Part shown: piece after piece, positions 12,748-21,080 of the stretch
Layout of the letters: each line of letters opens with the position of its first letter
Position numbering within the stretch: position 1 is the first letter of the stretch
Assembly: GCA_934630855.1 (NCBI GenBank)
Contig: CAKTWW010000037.1
Span: forward strand, 1-22,022
Source: an uncultured Collinsella sp.
GTDB taxonomy: Bacteria; Actinomycetota; Coriobacteriia; Coriobacteriales; Coriobacteriaceae
Direction: 5' to 3'
DNA: 22,022 nucleotides
Program-made: the position numbers and the translations under genes
The notes under the pieces: generated by a model
Database searches by the model: none
Told to the model about the DNA's origin: nothing
Seen by the model: only the letters and a program-made list of their open reading frames with translations

Positions 12748-14796
12748 TTAGCGCTTGCTGCGCTCGGCCAGGCGGCGCTCCACCTTGGTCACGATGTGGA
12801 TGAGCGGGATCGTCACGACCAGATAATAGAGCGCGGCGCAAATGTAGGGCGTGATGTTGCCCGTGGTGGCCGTGAGGTTTTTAGAGAACAGCATAAGCTC
12901 CATGACGCCAACGCTCGAAAGAAGTGACGTATCTTTGTAGAGCATGACAAACTCGCTGGTCATCGTGGGGATAACGCAGCGTACGGCCTGCGGGATCACG
13001 ATGCGGGACATGACCTGGCCCCAAGTCATGCCAAGCGAGTAGGCGGCTTCCGCCTGTCCATGCGGAACGCTTTCGATGCCGGCGCGGAAAATCTCGGCAA
13101 GATAGGCCGAGCAGTTGATGGCGAGCACGCCGATGCCGAGCGGCAAATTGGGCACGTTGAGACCGATCATGGGGAACCCAAAGAATGCTATGTAGATCTG
13201 CAGGAAGAGTGGGGTTCCGCGCAGGACATTGATGTATGTCACGGCGATACCGCGCAGCACGCGGCTATCGCTGATTTTCATAAAGGCAAACAGCAGGCCG
13301 ATGGGAATGGCAAGCGGAAAACCGATAGCGGTCACGGCGAGTGCGATACCCCAGCCCTTAAAGAGCGAGGCGATTGAAGTGACGATGATCTGCGGCTTGC
13401 AGAACATGCCTAAAAACGGGTTGGAGTTCCACGCCGCGACCCAGGGCTGGGCATCGAGCCAGGCAACGATTTCTTGCACGGTGGTGCTCTCCGAGACGCT
13501 GATTGTGGGGCTCTCGGGCAGCTCGTGCTTGGTCCCGTCGGCGACATAGCTGCCGGTGACGGCATAGGCGCCTGCGCTGCTGGGGAACACGACGTCGGGG
13601 ACGACGACGCGAATCTGCGTACCGGCCGCGACGGGATCGGCAAACTTGATGATGAGCCTCGAGCCGTCGAGTGAGCACGATGCCTTGACACTTGTCTGGT
13701 TAAGCCCGTCGAGTAGCGTGACCTTGGCATCGGTGCTCTCGAATGAACCGCCCTCGGGCAGCTCGAGCGCAATTTGCGAAATGTCGCCCTCTCCGCTGCC
13801 CGTTGTCGCTTCCCAGGTCAGGCGGGTTGCGATGCCACCAAGCACGCCGTTGCCGCTGTCTTCGTTTGACTTGGCGGTTGCCGAGGTGACGGCGAGCGAC
13901 GCACCCGTCGCATCGTCCGTGCTCGAGGCGCCCTCGCTGCCGGACCCGCTCGTTGGCGCCATGCCAAACCACTTCTCATACAGTTTGTCATAGGCGCCGG
14001 AGCTCTTGATCTTGGCAAGGGCATCGTTGATGGCCTGAGTCAGCTCGGGGTTGTCCTTGGAGACCGCAATGCCAAACTGCTCGCCGGTCGGAACCTCCTT
14101 GATAATCTCCATGCCGGTAAAGGAGTTCGAAACCATCCACTGCTCAACGGGCAGGTCGCACACGACCGCCTGACACTGATCGCTCATGACGGCGGTGAAG
14201 GCTGCCGTCCAGTCGTCAAAGTTGACGGTGGTTGCCTGCGGCAGATTCTCGATCGCCCATTCTTCGGACGTGGTGCCCGACTGCACGGCAATTTTGACGC
14301 CCGATGCGTTAAGGCTGTCGACCGTGTCGTATCCGGTGCCCTTTGCAACCGCGACGCCCTGGTTGGAGTCGATGTAGGGGTCGGTGAAGTCGACCTCTTC
14401 CTTGCGCTCGTCGGTGATAGTGATATTGCATGCGCCGACGTCGGTCTTAACGCCCTGTTTGACCATGGGGATGATGCCGTCGAACTTTTGCGCCGGCAGG
14501 TAGTTGAGTTTCAGGTCGAGCTCGTCTGCGATCATGCCCATGAGCTCATAGGTAAAGCCCTGGTCATCGCCGGAATCGTTGACGTATTCAAACGGGGGCG
14601 TGGCGAGGTCGCTTGCGACGGTCAGTTTGCCAGCCTCGACGAGCGTGTAGCTGCCCGAGGCGCCCTGAGAGGACGAACAGCCGCTCGTGCCGATGATGGC
14701 GGCAAAGACTACGGCGACTGCCATGAAGGCGCAGGCGATATGCCGGGCCGAAAGGGCCCATACTGAGTGGTTGCGACGTTTGATGAGTCGTTTCAT
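12748..14796 (-). CDS. Amino-acid ABC transporter: lipoprotein substrate-binding domain fused to permease
   Basis: This is one 682-residue chain. Residues 1-40 form a lipoprotein signal: a basic start, a hydrophobic core, then TSGC with Cys40 as the lipidated residue. Residues about 50-278 are a family 3 solute-binding domain (LTVASDLATPPFEYV, DVGACNITITDERKEEVDFT, ending YDKLYEKWFG). Residues about 279-455 are a Ser/Gly linker and a beta-rich region of unknown fold. Residues about 465-682 are a His/Glu/Gln-type permease with the EAA loop AEAAYSLGMTWGQVMSRIVIPQA, which docks on the ATPase. The layout resembles GlnP-type fusions, but the middle domain is unusual and no ATPase gene is adjacent on either side. 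Substrate is likely a polar amino acid; which one is unknown. AAGGA precedes the start. Confidence 0.88.
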   Translation of the reverse strand: MKRLIKRRNHSVWALSARHIACAFMAVAVVFAAIIGTSGCSSSQGASGSYTLVEAGKLTVASDLATPPFEYVNDSGDDQGFTYELMGMIADELDLKLNYLPAQKFDGIIPMVKQGVKTDVGACNITITDERKEEVDFTDPYIDSNQGVAVAKGTGYDTVDSLNASGVKIAVQSGTTSEEWAIENLPQATTVNFDDWTAAFTAVMSDQCQAVVCDLPVEQWMVSNSFTGMEIIKEVPTGEQFGIAVSKDNPELTQAINDALAKIKSSGAYDKLYEKWFGMAPTSGSGSEGASSTDDATGASLAVTSATAKSNEDSGNGVLGGIATRLTWEATTGSGEGDISQIALELPEGGSFESTDAKVTLLDGLNQTSVKASCSLDGSRLIIKFADPVAAGTQIRVVVPDVVFPSSAGAYAVTGSYVADGTKHELPESPTISVSESTTVQEIVAWLDAQPWVAAWNSNPFLGMFCKPQIIVTSIASLFKGWGIALAVTAIGFPLAIPIGLLFAFMKISDSRVLRGIAVTYINVLRGTPLFLQIYIAFFGFPMIGLNVPNLPLGIGVLAINCSAYLAEIFRAGIESVPHGQAEAAYSLGMTWGQVMSRIVIPQAVRCVIPTMTSEFVMLYKDTSLLSSVGVMELMLFSKNLTATTGNITPYICAALYYLVVTIPLIHIVTKVERRLAERSKR

Positions 14797-14868
14797 CTAG
14801 AATCCTTCGCGTAGGGCACGATGGGTCATCATTGCAGGTCAATGAGGCACATCAAGACATTTGGATAA

Positions 14869-14877
14869 AGAATAGCA
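14869..14877 (-). promoter_or_regulatory. Predicted -10 element for the ABC transporter gene
   Basis: On the minus strand this reads TGCTATTCT, an extended -10 of the same TGCTA form found before ribU, argC and veg. The leader would be about 65 nt. No good -35 is visible. Confidence 0.4.
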
Positions 14878-15081
14878 CTCGGGATTCTTCGGTTTTATGC
14901 GATCTGGGCTTCGTTGTCATTTATTAACCCATGGTGCAGTCCATGCAATTTTTTAGAAGGCTGAAATGCCCGCAAGGTCAGGTGGCATATTAGGATGGTT
15001 GATAATACAGAATGTTCCATCGTTTCTGCCCCGGGACATCTTTTGCCCTTTAAGGCTGAATTTAGCGAGAGAGGTCTTTGT

Positions 15082-16599
15082 ATGTCGAGTCCGACGCAAG
15101 AGAAGCTAACTCTGACGCGCTATATAGAGTTGCTCGAGGAAGACGGCCTCGTCGTCTCTAGGCCGAGTACTGTATGTGACCGGCGCATTGAGTTTGCGAC
15201 CGATGACTCGCGCCAGGTGTGTCCGGGCACGTTGTTTGTTTGCAAGGGCCGCGCGTTTAAGCGCGAGTATCTGCTCTCGGCAATCGCCGACGGCGCTGCG
15301 GCGTACGTTTCCGAGGTCGATTACGACGTCGATGTCCCCGCGGTGATCGTCAACGATATCCGTCGCACGCTTGCTGTGGTGGCGGACGCCTACTACGGGC
15401 ACCCCTCGGGCAAGGTAAAGGTTTGTGCCTTTACCGGCACTAAGGGCAAGTCGACCTGCAGTTTTTATCTACGCGGCATCCTCGCCAACGAGGCAAAGCT
15501 CATGGGCTGTCATCGACCCGCTCTGAATACGGGCATTGAGTTCGACGACGGTATCGAGGCGGGCCCTTCCAAGCTGACGACCCCCGAATCCTTCCTGCTG
15601 CAGTCTCGCATCGCGCATGCAGCGGAGGCGGGTGCTCCGTGGCTGGTCATGGAGGCATCGAGCCAGGGCCTCAAATATGAGCGCACAGGCAAGATCGCCT
15701 TTGAAGTTGGTGCCTTTACCAATATCGGCGAGGACCATATTTCGCCGATTGAGCATCCGACGCTCGAGGACTACTTTGCCAGCAAGCTCAAGATCTTCTC
15801 GCAAAGTCGCTTCGCTGTGGTTAATCTCGACATGGATAAGGTCGACCGCGTGCTCGAGGCGGCATCTCGTTGCGAGCGTACGGTGACGTTCTCCCTGACC
15901 GACGAGCGTGCCGACGTGTTTGCGTCGGCGATTCGTAATGGAGACTGCGGCGTGGTGGCAACGGTTCGCACGCCGCGCTTTACGCGCGACGTCGTGATTC
16001 CCACGCCCGTCAAGTTCAACGTGTCCAATGCGCTTGCCGCCATTGCCTGTGCCGAGGCCCTGGACATTTCCGAGGAGGGCATCGTTCACGGCTTTGAGGG
16101 CGTCTTCGTTCCCGGTCGCATGGAGCTCTATCCGTCTGCATCGGGCAAAATCTTGGGCGTCGTCGATTTTGCGCATAACGGCATGAGCCTCGAGACGCTC
16201 CTGCGTGACTTGCGCGAGAACTATCCCGAGCGCGAGCTGGCGGTTGTATTTGGCGCCACGGGCGGCAAGGGCGTCGATCGCCGTACCACGATGGGTATCG
16301 CCGCCGGCAAGTACGCCGATCGCATCGTGATCACCGAGGATGACCCCGGTCCCGAGGATGTCGAGGATATCTGCGCCGAGATTGCACGCAACGTCCAGGC
16401 CCAGGGAAACGATAATTGGCAGATTGTGACTGACCGCGTCGCTGCTATCGAGACGGCCGTGCGTGAGACCGAGCGACCCGCCGTGGTTATCGTGACCGGC
16501 AAGGGCGAGGAGGAGCGCATGCTGCGCAAGAGCGGACCCGAGCCCTGCGAGCGCGACGGCTCGGTCCTCAAGCGCATTCTTGCGACGTACGATGCTTAG
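15082..16599 (+). CDS. murE: MurE-like Mur ligase (UDP-MurNAc-dipeptide amino acid ligase family)
   Basis: This 505-residue protein has the three-domain Mur ligase plan: an N-terminal UDP-binding part (DSRQVCPGTLFVCKGR), a central ATPase with P-loop GTKGKST (119-125), TTPESF, and a C-terminal part (GRMELYP, FGATGGKGVDRR, VIVTGKGEE). It should add the third amino acid to the peptidoglycan stem. Two key places depart from standard MurE. The diaminopimelate-recognition motif DNPR is DDPG (420-423), and EVSSH-type reads EASSQ (191-195). Addition of Lys or Orn, or a paralogue with another acceptor, is therefore possible. The start at 15082 has GAGAGAGG upstream; a frame open to 14995 adds 29 unconserved residues. 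It sits near murI but not in a dcw cluster. Confidence 0.75.
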   Translation: MSSPTQEKLTLTRYIELLEEDGLVVSRPSTVCDRRIEFATDDSRQVCPGTLFVCKGRAFKREYLLSAIADGAAAYVSEVDYDVDVPAVIVNDIRRTLAVVADAYYGHPSGKVKVCAFTGTKGKSTCSFYLRGILANEAKLMGCHRPALNTGIEFDDGIEAGPSKLTTPESFLLQSRIAHAAEAGAPWLVMEASSQGLKYERTGKIAFEVGAFTNIGEDHISPIEHPTLEDYFASKLKIFSQSRFAVVNLDMDKVDRVLEAASRCERTVTFSLTDERADVFASAIRNGDCGVVATVRTPRFTRDVVIPTPVKFNVSNALAAIACAEALDISEEGIVHGFEGVFVPGRMELYPSASGKILGVVDFAHNGMSLETLLRDLRENYPERELAVVFGATGGKGVDRRTTMGIAAGKYADRIVITEDDPGPEDVEDICAEIARNVQAQGNDNWQIVTDRVAAIETAVRETERPAVVIVTGKGEEERMLRKSGPEPCERDGSVLKRILATYDA

Positions 16600-16622
16600 G
16601 CGTTATTGCCTTTAGACTATGT

Positions 16623-16656
16623 GGGCGGCAGCACCGCTCGCGTGTCGCTGCCGCCC
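16623..16656 (+). terminator. Hairpin after the MurE-like gene, possible weak terminator
   Basis: GGGCGGCAGC (16623-16632) and GCTGCCGCCC (16647-16656) form a perfect 10-bp stem with a 14-nt loop. Only GTT follows rather than a T-run, so termination would be weak or factor-dependent. Confidence 0.45.
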
Positions 16657-16725
16657 GTTCCAAGTGTGTTTGTCTTTGGCAAAGCACGCCTTTAGACCCC
16701 AGCCCTTCTACGTAATGGAGTGACT

Positions 16726-17637
16726 ATGTCCCACAACACCCTGCCGACCGTTGCCGAGCTTTCGGGCGAGATGCGCGAGCGCCTGGCCAAGGTCAAGTAC
16801 GTCTTTACCGACCTGGACGCCACGATGCTTGCGCCCGGCTCGTGCGTGCTACGCGACAACGACGGTAATCCCTCGACCAAACTCGTCGAGGCCGTCGTGG
16901 CGCTCGCCCGTGCCGGCATCCAGGTGGTTCCCACCTCGGGTCGCAACCGCACCATGATCCACGAGGATGCGCGTGTGCTCGGCCTCAACTCCTACATCGG
17001 CGAGATGGGCGGCCTGGTCATGTACGACCTCAAGGCCAACGACTGGGAGTATCTGACCGGCGATATGCCCTACGACCCCGCCTGCGGCCTCACGCCGCAC
17101 CAGGTGATCGAGCGGACCGGCGTGTGCGAGAAGATTCTTGCCCGCTGGCCGCACAAGATCGAGTATCACAACGACATGTCGACTGGCTACAAGTACCGCG
17201 AGGTCACCGTCGGCATGCGCGGCGATATTCCCGATGACGAGGCGCAGGCCATCCTCGACGAGGCCGGCTGCGGTCTGGTCTGGGCCTGCAACGGTCACCT
17301 GACGCATCTGTCCAAGCCGACGACGCTCGAGCTCGATCGCGTCGAGGATGGCCGTGCGTACAACATCAACCCGTCGGGCCTCGACAAGGGCGTGGCAGTC
17401 GCGCGCTTCTGCGAGCACTTGGGTATCGAGCGCGAGGAGACGCTGGCGCTTGGCGATTCCGAGTCCGATTTCTACATGGCCGACCACGTGGGCACGTTCT
17501 GCCTGGTCGAGAATGGCCTGACCAGCGCCGGCGCGCCCGAGTTCCTGGAGGCTTGCGACAATGCCTTCGTCACGCGCGGCAAGATTGTCGACGGCTGGGT
17601 GGCAACGGCCGAGCTGCTCGTCGCGGCTCGTTCGTAG
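16726..17637 (+). CDS. HAD-superfamily hydrolase (Cof-like phosphatase)
   Basis: This 303-residue protein has the HAD catalytic motif FTDLDATML with nucleophile Asp29 and acid Asp31, motif II PTSGRN, and the metal-binding motif GDSESDFYMA near the C-terminus. A large cap domain sits between (about residues 90-215), as in Cof-type or mannosyl-3-phosphoglycerate phosphatase-like enzymes. The substrate is unknown. The start at 16726 is chosen over a GTG at 16720, which is itself part of the ribosome binding site TGGAG. It lies between the MurE-like gene and murI with modest gaps, so a role in cell-wall sugar or phosphate metabolism is possible but only by position. A perfect 18-bp palindrome covers its stop codon. 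Confidence 0.85.
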   Translation: MSHNTLPTVAELSGEMRERLAKVKYVFTDLDATMLAPGSCVLRDNDGNPSTKLVEAVVALARAGIQVVPTSGRNRTMIHEDARVLGLNSYIGEMGGLVMYDLKANDWEYLTGDMPYDPACGLTPHQVIERTGVCEKILARWPHKIEYHNDMSTGYKYREVTVGMRGDIPDDEAQAILDEAGCGLVWACNGHLTHLSKPTTLELDRVEDGRAYNINPSGLDKGVAVARFCEHLGIEREETLALGDSESDFYMADHVGTFCLVENGLTSAGAPEFLEACDNAFVTRGKIVDGWVATAELLVAARS

Positions 17638-17685
17638 TGGCGCCACTACGCGTAACCTGTCTGTTCGAGAGAATCTGGTGAGGCA

Positions 17686-18570
17686 ATGTCCGATATCGAG
17701 AATCTGGCTGGCGACACGCGCCCGATCGGCGTGTTCGACTCGGGTCTGGGCGGCCTGACGGTCGCGCGCGCCATAGCCACGGCGCTTCCGCATGAGTCCG
17801 TCTACTACTTTGGCGACACCAAGCGTTGCCCCTACGGCACGCGTACCGAGGACGAAGTGCGCTCGTTTGCGTTACAGGCGGGCCGGTGGCTGTCGAGGCA
17901 CGACGTCAAGATTATGGTCATCGCCTGCAATACGGCGACGGCCGCGGCGTTGCGCCTGGCCCAGCAGGTGCTCGACGTTCCCGTTATCGGTGTGATCGCG
18001 CCGGGCGCCCGCGCGGCAATCAATAGCACCCGCACGCGCCGCGTGGGCGTGCTCGCCACCAACCTCACCATTCGCTCGGGCGCCTATACGCGTGCGATCC
18101 AAGATTTGGATGCCGGTGTGGATGTATACGGCTGCCCGGCTTCGAGTTTTGTCGAGGTCGTCGAGCATGAGCTCGCATCTGGCACGCATTTGCAGGAGCA
18201 GTGGCTCGAGAACGAGGACATTTTCGACACGCCCGCCGTGCGCGCGCTGGTCGGCGCTACGGTTGAGCCCCTGTACGACCACGGTATCGATACTGTGGTG
18301 CTGGGCTGTACACATTTTCCGCTGCTGGTGGGACCTATTCGCCATGCACTTGGCCCGCAGGTCCGCGTCGTGAGCTCTGCCGAGGAGACCACGCGCGAGC
18401 TGACGGATATCCTCACGCGTCGCGAACAGCTGGCAGGCGATACTGCCGAGCCGCAGCATCGTTTTGCCACGACGTCTGACAATATTGCTGAGTTTGCGGT
18501 GGCGGGCAGCTTCATCTTCGGCCAACCGCTCAAAAGCATTGAGCACGTGGACCTTGACGAGCTGAGCTAG
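17686..18570 (+). CDS. murI: Glutamate racemase MurI
   Basis: MurI interconverts L- and D-glutamate without a cofactor, supplying D-Glu for peptidoglycan. The 294-residue protein has GVFDSGLGGLTV (Asp18), YYFGDTKRCPYG, and the two catalytic cysteines: Cys81 in ACNTAT and Cys208 in LGCTHFPLL. These are the two bases that remove and return the alpha proton. The C-terminal end is slightly longer than in short family members. It lies 48 nt after the HAD gene and is followed by rph, rdgB and dtd; a racemase-rph-rdgB order is also known in Bacillus. Confidence 0.96.
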   Translation: MSDIENLAGDTRPIGVFDSGLGGLTVARAIATALPHESVYYFGDTKRCPYGTRTEDEVRSFALQAGRWLSRHDVKIMVIACNTATAAALRLAQQVLDVPVIGVIAPGARAAINSTRTRRVGVLATNLTIRSGAYTRAIQDLDAGVDVYGCPASSFVEVVEHELASGTHLQEQWLENEDIFDTPAVRALVGATVEPLYDHGIDTVVLGCTHFPLLVGPIRHALGPQVRVVSSAEETTRELTDILTRREQLAGDTAEPQHRFATTSDNIAEFAVAGSFIFGQPLKSIEHVDLDELS

Positions 18571-18615
18571 CAATCGGCGCCGCCCGGCAGCTTTTCTATG
18601 CGAAAGGACTTACCT

Positions 18616-19339
<724 letters not shown>

Positions 19340-19341
<2 letters not shown>

Positions 19342-19380
19342 CCTACCAAAAAGGGACAGGTTTGTTTTGGCAGGTTTTAT
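19340..19380 (+). terminator. Hairpin with T-rich tail after rph (REP-like)
   Basis: AACCT-A-CCAAAA (19340-19351) pairs with TTTTGG-C-AGGTT (19365-19376), one mismatch, followed by TTAT. The loop holds AGGGACAGGTTTG. It may end rph transcription, but the GGGACAGG core resembles the core of the dtd-veg repeat, so a REP-like origin is also possible. Confidence 0.5.
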
Positions 19381-19409
19381 CTGCGGAAATGCCGAACTGT
19401 AAGGTTTCT

Positions 19410-19459
19410 GCCGCCAAGGAGGGGAGAGGGCGAGAGTCCGATTTCCCTTGGGCGGCTTT
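19410..19459 (+). other. Second hairpin between rph and rdgB
   Basis: GCCGCCAAGG (19410-19419) pairs with CCTTGGGCGGC (19446-19456) with a single bulged base, followed by TTT. It ends only about 25 nt before the rdgB start and 12 nt before its AAGGAGG site. It could modulate expression of rdgB and dtd. Confidence 0.45.
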
Positions 19460-19483
19460 GCTATAAGGACAAGGAGGCCAGCC

Positions 19484-20125
19484 ATGGCACTTGAGAAGAT
19501 CGATATCGACACCCTCGACCCGGCGGCGACCATCGTCGTGGCAACCGGCAATGCTCATAAGCTCACCGAGATTGAAGCTATTTTGGGCAAGGTCATGCCC
19601 GAGGTGCGCTTTGTGGCGCTCGGCCAGCTGGGTGATTTTGAGGACCCCGAGGAAAATGGCACGACGTTTTTGGAGAACGCCATCATTAAGGCCCAGGCTG
19701 CGGTCGAGGAGACGGGCCTCATGGCTATCGCTGACGATTCCGGCCTGGTCGTCGATGCCCTGAACGGCGAGCCCGGCGTATATAGCGCACGTTACGCGGG
19801 CGTGCACGGCGACGATGCCGCCAACAATGCCAAGCTGCTCGTGAACCTGGAGGGCGTGGCCGACGAGGACCGCACCGCGCGCTTTATGAGTGTCGTTGCG
19901 CTCATCGATACGGACGGCCTGGTCACCTATGGCGAGGGCGCCTGCGAGGGTGTCATTGCGCACGAGGGACGCGGAGATCACGGCTTTGGCTACGACCCGC
20001 TGTTCCTGCCGGTCGACACGCCGGGCAAGACCATGGCCGAGCTGACGTCGGACGAGAAGAACGCCATCAGCCATCGATTCCATGCGCTCGAGCACCTGTC
20101 AGCCAAGCTGACGGGCGAGGAGTAG
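19484..20125 (+). CDS. rdgB: XTP/dITP pyrophosphatase RdgB (HAM1 family)
   Basis: This enzyme hydrolyses non-canonical purine nucleotides (dITP, XTP) to monophosphates, keeping them out of DNA and RNA. The 213-residue protein has the family landmarks VVATGNAHKLTEI, TTFLENAIIKA, ADDSGLVVDALNGEPGVYSARYAG, GFGYDPLFLP and SHRFHALEHL. The start at 19484 has a perfect AAGGAGG at 19471-19477; an upstream TTG in frame (19448) is rejected. Dtd starts 4 nt after its stop, so the two are coupled. Confidence 0.96.
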   Translation: MALEKIDIDTLDPAATIVVATGNAHKLTEIEAILGKVMPEVRFVALGQLGDFEDPEENGTTFLENAIIKAQAAVEETGLMAIADDSGLVVDALNGEPGVYSARYAGVHGDDAANNAKLLVNLEGVADEDRTARFMSVVALIDTDGLVTYGEGACEGVIAHEGRGDHGFGYDPLFLPVDTPGKTMAELTSDEKNAISHRFHALEHLSAKLTGEE

Positions 20126-20128
20126 ACC

Positions 20129-20575
20129 GTGCGTGCGGTAGTGCAGCGTGTGCTAAACGCCGGCGTGACGGTCGACGGCGAGTGCGTGGGTCGTATTGGA
20201 CGCGGCTACCTGGTGTTGTTGGGCGTGGGCCACGGCGACACGCGCGCCGAGGCCGATAAGTTGTGGGGCAAGCTCTGGGGCTTGCGCATTAACGAGGACG
20301 AGAACGGCAAGACCAATCTGGCGCTTGCCGATGTCGACGGCGAGGTGCTCGTGGTGTCGCAGTTCACGCTGTTCGCCGACTGCCGCCACGGCAGGCGTCC
20401 GTCGTTTACGGATGCCGGCGCGCCCGATGTGGCCAACGAGCTCTACGAGTATTTCCTGACGCTTGTGCGCGAAGACGTCGAACACGTAGCGCACGGCATC
20501 TTTGGCGCCGACATGAAGGTCGACCTCGTCAATGACGGCCCATTCACCATCGTCTTAGACACGGACAATCTGTAA
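20129..20575 (+). CDS. dtd: D-aminoacyl-tRNA deacylase
   Basis: Dtd removes D-amino acids (and glycine) wrongly attached to tRNA. The 148-residue protein has the usual length and both active-site motifs: [17 protein letters not shown], and the Gly-cisPro motif in [11 protein letters not shown]. It starts with GTG at 20129, supported by the family opening MRAVVQRV and a GAGGAG ribosome binding site within the end of rdgB (20117-20122). It follows murI in the same direction, which is sensible since D-amino acid supply raises the need for such proofreading (inference). Confidence 0.96.
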   Translation: MRAVVQRVLNAGVTVDGECVGRIGRGYLVLLGVGHGDTRAEADKLWGKLWGLRINEDENGKTNLALADVDGEVLVVSQFTLFADCRHGRRPSFTDAGAPDVANELYEYFLTLVREDVEHVAHGIFGADMKVDLVNDGPFTIVLDTDNL

Positions 20576-20685
20576 GTAGCTAATTTGGGACGGGGCTCTT
20601 TTAGCTACTTGCGCATGTTTTCTGGAACGGGGATAGCTGTCCGACGTAGAAGTAGCTAAAAAAGCCCCGTCCCAAATTTGCTACT
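20575..20685. repeat. BIME-like pair of inverted REP units
   Basis: Units at 20575-20610 and 20650-20685 are 36 bp each and reverse complements at 34 positions. Each unit is itself a hairpin: AGTAGCTAA pairs with TTAGCTACT in the left unit, with one mismatch in the right, around a TTTGGGACGGGGC core. The left unit starts at the last base of the dtd stop codon. GCTACTTGCGCAT follows each unit in the same orientation (20604-20616 and 20680-20692). The arrangement is that of bacterial interspersed mosaic elements mobilised by Y1 (RAYT) transposases. The right copy's AAAAAAGCCCC and left copy's TTTT could also terminate transcripts. Confidence 0.75.
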
Positions 20686-20714
20686 TGCGCATTGCTTCAG
20701 TAGGGTGCTATAGT
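20685..20714 (+). promoter_or_regulatory. Predicted veg-ispE promoter (extended -10)
   Basis: TGCTATAGT (20706-20714) is a near-ideal extended -10. A TTGCGC -35-like box at 20685-20690 lies 18 nt upstream and is part of the direct repeat flanking the BIME-like element. The start would be near 20721. Confidence 0.6.
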
Positions 20715-20734
20715 ATTAGAGTTTTGTCTATCTT

Positions 20735-20754
20735 AGGGGTATTATCCCCTTTTT
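20735..20754 (+). terminator. Small terminator-like hairpin in the veg leader
   Basis: AGGGG (20735-20739) pairs with CCCCT (20746-20750), followed by TTTT, about 28 nt upstream of the veg start and downstream of its predicted promoter. It could cause early termination (attenuation) or end read-through from dtd. Confidence 0.5.
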
Positions 20755-20781
20755 GAATTACACCTTCTGGAGGCCCTGTTC

Positions 20782-21078
20782 ATGGAAGAGATGGAAGTCA
20801 ATCACGTCGACGACATCCACGAGAAGCTGACCGACATGGTGGGCGATCGCGTAAAGGTGAAGGCCAACATGGGCCGCACCCGCGTCGTCGAGCGCATGGG
20901 CACCATCAAGAGCGTCCATCCCGCCGTCTTTATCGTCGAGGTTGACGAGCGCCGCGGTCGCAAGTCGCGTCAGTCTTACCAGTATATCGATGTTCTCACC
21001 GGCCAGGTCGAGCTGTTCGACCCCGAGAGCGGCGAGCACATCTTTACCCCGCTTGGCAATCAGCTCGAGGAGCACTAA
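20782..21078 (+). CDS. veg: Veg family protein
   Basis: This is a small protein of 98 residues. The middle matches the Veg family (DUF1021): GDRVKVKANMGRTRVVERMGT, then HPAVFIVEVDE, then SYQYIDVLTGQVEL, parallel to the Bacillus subtilis Veg segments around KRLTLKANGGRRKTIER and SYSYADILTETVEL. The fold is a small SH3-like beta barrel. In B. subtilis Veg is made at high level and promotes biofilm formation by acting against SinR; its role outside Bacillus is not established. As in Bacillus, ispE follows directly (gap of 2 nt). GGAGG at 20769-20773 is the ribosome binding site. It lacks the first short helix seen in some relatives but is otherwise complete. Confidence 0.88.
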   Translation: MEEMEVNHVDDIHEKLTDMVGDRVKVKANMGRTRVVERMGTIKSVHPAVFIVEVDERRGRKSRQSYQYIDVLTGQVELFDPESGEHIFTPLGNQLEEH

Positions 21079-21080
21079 CG

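Noticed and set aside
14995..15081. 29-residue N-terminal extension of the MurE-like protein
   Set aside because: The in-frame ATG at 14995 has a weak ribosome binding site and the extra residues do not resemble the family; the ATG at 15082 has a good site and gives normal length.
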